DNA from: CAZQFV01 sp964613665
GTDB taxonomy: Bacteria; Chloroflexota; Chloroflexia; DTKN01
Length of the DNA: 64,000 bases
Direction: 5' to 3'
Assembly: GCA_964613665.1 (NCBI GenBank)
Contig: CAZTIG010000003.1
Location: forward strand, 98,672 to 162,671
Below are positions 61,397-64,000 of this stretch, piece by piece (position 1 is the first letter of the stretch; each line of letters opens with the position of its first letter). The position numbers and the translations under genes were made by a program. The notes under the pieces were generated by a model. That model was not told the DNA's origin. It saw only the letters and a list, made by a program, of their open reading frames with translations, and made no database searches.

Positions 61397-61519
61397 AGTA
61401 ACCTCCTGATCGATAACTCCGGTGGCAGCAGCCCCTATTCTACCATCACCGGCCAAGGATTTCAACCGCTCGGGCAGCGGAATGGACGGGCGTTCAGCCG
61501 CGCCGTTTGGCCTCACTTG

Positions 61520-61528
61520 TGCTATAAT
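61520..61528 (+). promoter_or_regulatory. Extended -10 promoter of the leader/FHA-regulator unit
   Basis: TGCTATAAT within the longer TTGTGCTATAAT, an extended -10. No good -35 is present, as is common for extended -10 sites. Predicted start near 61535. Confidence 0.55.
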
Positions 61529-61598
61529 GAGCCCGGTAGGCAAGCCCACCCCGATCTGGCGCGGTCATGGCGCAGGGTTTCCCAAAGGAGGCGCAGCG

Positions 61599-61694
61599 AT
61601 GAGCCCACTCCAGCTGGCCCACGGTCTACCGCCGAGCGGGAGCGCCGGCGTGATCGCCGTGCGACTCCGGGAACGTGCGCGAGGCTCGCGATGA
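61599..61694 (+). CDS. 31-codon leader ORF coupled to the FHA regulator
   Basis: A short frame with a good ribosome site (AAAGGAGG, eight bases before the ATG) ends in TGA overlapping the ATG of the next gene (ATGA). The peptide MSPLQLAHGLPPSG continues to a basic tail (RLRERARGSR). The downstream gene has almost no ribosome site of its own, so it is probably translated by reinitiation from this leader. No homologue is recognised. Confidence 0.55.
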   Translation: MSPLQLAHGLPPSGSAGVIAVRLRERARGSR

Positions 61695-62311
61695 GCGCTG
61701 CAGAAAAGGTCCCCACCCTCACCGACCCTACCGGGCGCGAGCATCCCCTGGCCGCAGCCACGACGACCATCGGCCGGGCGCTGGAGAACGACATCGTCAT
61801 CACCAGCAAGCGCGTCTCGCGCGAGCACGCCCGTGTCCGCCGCGAGGGCTGGCGGGCCATCCTGGAGGACCTGGGCAGCACCAACGGCACCTTCCTCAAC
61901 GACGAGCGCGTGCTGGCGCCGGTCGAGCTACACGACGGCGACCGCATCGCCGTGGGCGATGTCGTCTTCAACTTCCACGACCCCGACGTCACCTACCGCG
62001 ACACCCCCTTCCCCGAACTGGAGGTCAACACTTCCGCGGGGGTCGTGCGCGTGAACCGGCGCATCGTCACGTTGGCCCCCAAGGAGTTCGCCCTGCTGGT
62101 CCACCTCTACGAGCATCGCGGCACCGTCTGCTCCAAGGACGACATCTGCCAGGCCGTCTGGCCCGAATGCCCCGACGACGTCTACGACTACCAGGTGGAG
62201 AACCTGGTGCGCCGGCTGCGGTCGCGCATCGAGCCCGACCCGGCCAACCCCGTGCTGCTGCACACCATCCGCGGCCTGGGGTACAAATTGGTCGGCAGGG
62301 AAACAGGCTAG
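61691..62311 (+). CDS. FHA-domain winged-helix transcription regulator
   Basis: A 206-residue DNA-binding protein. Residues about 10-95 are an FHA domain (TIGRALENDI, SKRVSREHARV, LGSTNGTFLN), which binds phosphothreonine. Residues about 115-205 are an OmpR/PhoB-type winged helix (LAPKEFALLVHLYEHRG, DYQVENLVRRLRSRIE, TIRGLGYKLV). It therefore looks like a transcription factor that responds to Ser/Thr kinase activity instead of a receiver domain. A kinase gene starts 640 bp downstream on the same strand. It is probably translated through the overlapping 31-codon leader. Confidence 0.92.
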   Translation: MSAAEKVPTLTDPTGREHPLAAATTTIGRALENDIVITSKRVSREHARVRREGWRAILEDLGSTNGTFLNDERVLAPVELHDGDRIAVGDVVFNFHDPDVTYRDTPFPELEVNTSAGVVRVNRRIVTLAPKEFALLVHLYEHRGTVCSKDDICQAVWPECPDDVYDYQVENLVRRLRSRIEPDPANPVLLHTIRGLGYKLVGRETG

Positions 62312-62563
62312 GGAAGGCTGCTTCAAAGAAGGAGAGTGTCCCTACGATCACGGTGCCATTGGAGCGCGAGTTTTGGGAAGGTGCTCCGTCCCCTCTACTG
62401 GAGGCGCCCCACAGCCACGAGTTCCACGCCTCGCTCGGCTGGTCGAGGGCATCCTAGCCGCAGCCGGAGAAAGCGATCCCCTGTTCGGTCCATAGCGACG
62501 AGCCGGCCCTCGACTGCCTGGGGAGCTCTCTGGGGCTGCAGCCAACTGGCCACTGTCAGCAAG
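62312..62563. other. Gene-free stretch, nothing recognised
   Basis: No plausible coding frame, hairpin terminator or RNA family is visible between the FHA-regulator gene and the promoter of the small membrane protein. Confidence 0.4.
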
Positions 62564-62592
62564 TTTCCAATCCCCCCGATCTGGTGTACAAT
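62564..62592 (+). promoter_or_regulatory. Promoter of the small membrane protein and third kinase
   Basis: TTTCCA, 17 bp, TACAAT. Predicted start near 62599, leader about 100 nt. It may also serve the kinase gene 67 bp after the small gene. Confidence 0.5.
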
Positions 62593-62700
62593 GGATAGCG
62601 CGCGGTTAGCCTGCCGATAGGCAGGGCCGCGGCAGACATGGTATGCTGTCCTCCGGTGACGACGAAGCGCGCTGACCGACAGAGCCGGAGGAGCAAGAAG

Positions 62701-62883
62701 ATGAGCAGCGACACGCAGACGATGTCCAACACGAGGCAGCCGCGCGGGCTGGCGGTCTGGAGTGGGACGATCCTGATTCTGCTCGGCCTGCTCTTCTTGA
62801 ACGGCATCGTCCCGATCATCGCCGGCCCGGTAGCCCTCACCGCCTTCCTGCGGCCGGCCCCACGAAGCTCCGCCGGCCGGTAG
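62701..62883 (+). CDS. Small single-helix membrane protein
   Basis: A 60-residue protein with one hydrophobic segment (AVWSGTILILLGLLFLNGIV, about residues 20-39, possibly continuing) and a short basic tail. GGAGGAGC precedes the ATG. No family is recognised. It stands directly before the third kinase and may be a membrane partner or anchor for it, which is inference. Confidence 0.65.
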   Translation: MSSDTQTMSNTRQPRGLAVWSGTILILLGLLFLNGIVPIIAGPVALTAFLRPAPRSSAGR

Positions 62884-62950
62884 GCAGCAGCCTGCGGTAG
62901 AGCGGAGCCTGGCGATGGCGCGGACGACGGCCGAGAAGGAGGACCAACTG

Positions 62951-64000
62951 ATGTCACCTGCATCCCTCGAGGGGCAGACGCTCGGCAAGTACCGCGTGCT
63001 GGAGGCCCTGGGCCGCGGCGGAATGGCCCAGGTCTACCGGGCCTACCACCCCCAGCTCGACCGCTACGTGGCCATCAAGGTGCTGCGCTCGGACCTGGTG
63101 GAGGAGCAAGAGTTCCTGGCCCGCTTCCGTCGCGAGGCCCGCGCGGTGGCCCGGCTGCGCCACCCCAACGTCGTGCAGGTCTATGACTTTGACGTCGAGG
63201 ACGAGACCTACTTCATGGTCATGGAGCTGCTCGAGGGCGACACCCTCAAGGCGCGGCAGAACGACTACCGTGCCCGCGGCCAGAAGATGCCGCTGGGGGA
63301 GATGGTGCGGGTGCTCCTGGACGTGCTGGAGGGCCTGGCCTACGCCCACGGCGAGGGCATGGTCCACCGCGACATCAAGCCGGCCAACATCATGCTGACG
63401 CGCCGGGGCCAGGCCGTCGTCACCGACTTTGGCATCGCCCGCATCGTCGGCGCGACGCAGCACACCGCCGCGGGCGCCCTGATGGGCACCCTCAACTACA
63501 TCGCCCCCGAGCAGGGCCTGGAGGGCAAGAGCGACGCCCGCAGCGACATCTACTCGCTGGGCATCGTCTTCTACGAGATGCTCACGGGCTGCCCGCCCTT
63601 TGACGCCGACACGCCGCTGGCCATCTTGCTCAAGCACATGCACGATCCCCTGCCGCTGCCGCGGGCGGCCGACCCGACCATCCCCGAGCCCTTCGAGCGC
63701 GTCGTCCTCAAGGCCCTGGCCAAGCGCCCGGAGGACCGCTTCCAGAGCGCGGCGGAGATGGCCCAGGCCCTGCGCGAGGCCGCCGACCAGGCCGGCCTGG
63801 AGCTGCCGGAGACGATCTCCCTGCCGCTGTCGTTCACCACCGCCGAGGCCCCGCAGGAGGCCGTGGCCGTCCTCTCGGGCGAGGCCCGCGAGCAGGTCAC
63901 CGACGCCGACTTTGCCGCGGACGAGACCGACCCCTCCCTGGCCCGCCGACTGGCCGCCGAGCAGGCCGCGCGGGCCGCCGCGGCCGCCGCGGCACCGGGC
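62951..64000 (+). CDS. Ser/Thr protein kinase (3'-partial)
   Basis: The first 350 residues of a PknB-like kinase; the gene runs off the window. The kinase domain (about 10-275) has LGRGGMAQVYRA, the ATP lysine in VAIKVL, HRDIKPANIM, DFGIAR and GTLNYIAPEQ, all consistent with an active enzyme. An acidic Ala-rich linker follows (about 285-350). It is only distantly similar to the tandem kinases at 7-11 kb and lacks their ribbons so far. AAGGAGG precedes the ATG at 62951; an in-frame ATG 12 codons upstream (62915) is the alternative. Its likely local target is the FHA winged-helix regulator. Confidence 0.92.
   Translation, partial: MSPASLEGQTLGKYRVLEALGRGGMAQVYRAYHPQLDRYVAIKVLRSDLVEEQEFLARFRREARAVARLRHPNVVQVYDFDVEDETYFMVMELLEGDTLKARQNDYRARGQKMPLGEMVRVLLDVLEGLAYAHGEGMVHRDIKPANIMLTRRGQAVVTDFGIARIVGATQHTAAGALMGTLNYIAPEQGLEGKSDARSDIYSLGIVFYEMLTGCPPFDADTPLAILLKHMHDPLPLPRAADPTIPEPFERVVLKALAKRPEDRFQSAAEMAQALREAADQAGLELPETISLPLSFTTAEAPQEAVAVLSGEAREQVTDADFAADETDPSLARRLAAEQAARAAAAAAAPG

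Noticed and set aside
1..64000. CRISPR arrays, tRNA and rRNA genes
   Set aside because: No regularly spaced repeats, no cloverleaf-like segments and no rRNA-like blocks were recognised in the gaps between genes.

Overview
The window looks like a GC-rich (about two thirds GC by eye), gene-dense chromosome segment from a bacterium of the phylum Chloroflexota, probably near Anaerolineae. This is inference. It rests on the YLPLV tail of one exported protein and the same motif inside another, on lamin-tail and DUF11 surface repeats, on several Ser/Thr kinases with FHA and zinc-ribbon partners, and on a T-box-controlled tryptophanyl-tRNA synthetase. No rRNA, tRNA, CRISPR array or intact insertion sequence was found.

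Layout. 1-7.0 kb: the 3' part of a giant exported C25-like peptidase, then a CPBP protease fused to an acetyltransferase. 7.4-18.3 kb: two tandem near-duplicate Ser/Thr kinases, two consecutive SPFH-type proteins, a propeller/TPR protein and a nuclease, most carrying the same short zinc ribbons. This is the best candidate for an undescribed system. 18.3-25.6 kb: a ComEC-like domain without metal ligands, a membrane DUF457-like protein and a 1671-residue surface protein with a phospholipase D core, followed by a transposase remnant. 26.0-36.0 kb: a zinc dehydrogenase, pgk-tpiA followed by a CstR-like sensor and a thioredoxin, a VWA/FHA pair, a radical SAM enzyme and an orphan DNA methyltransferase.

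36.0-43.5 kb is a minus-strand run of eight close genes from folE through a deacetylase-family enzyme, ligA and a minimal nucleotidyltransferase to an M24 peptidase. It is divergent from the T-box leader and trpS at 43.6-45.1 kb. 45.2-57.0 kb is mostly minus strand: nadD, a family 2 glycosyltransferase, a lone helicase-associated domain protein, a ClC channel with CBS and RCK-C domains, two peptidases around a decayed formylglycine-enzyme gene, and an exopolysaccharide control group (PHP phosphatase, a chain-length protein with a ruined P-loop, a glycosyltransferase). 57.1-64.0 kb holds a probable small RNA, an M16C peptidase, an SGNH hydrolase, a 31-codon leader coupled to an FHA-winged-helix regulator, and a third Ser/Thr kinase cut by the window edge.

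Phosphothreonine signalling is the common thread: three kinases, two FHA proteins (one of them a DNA-binding protein) and a VWA protein share this 64 kb. Promoters are unusually legible. A dozen sites combine a TTGnnn-like box, usually a 17 bp spacer, and a TGTGSTATAAT-type extended -10, so many transcription units can be delimited by eye.
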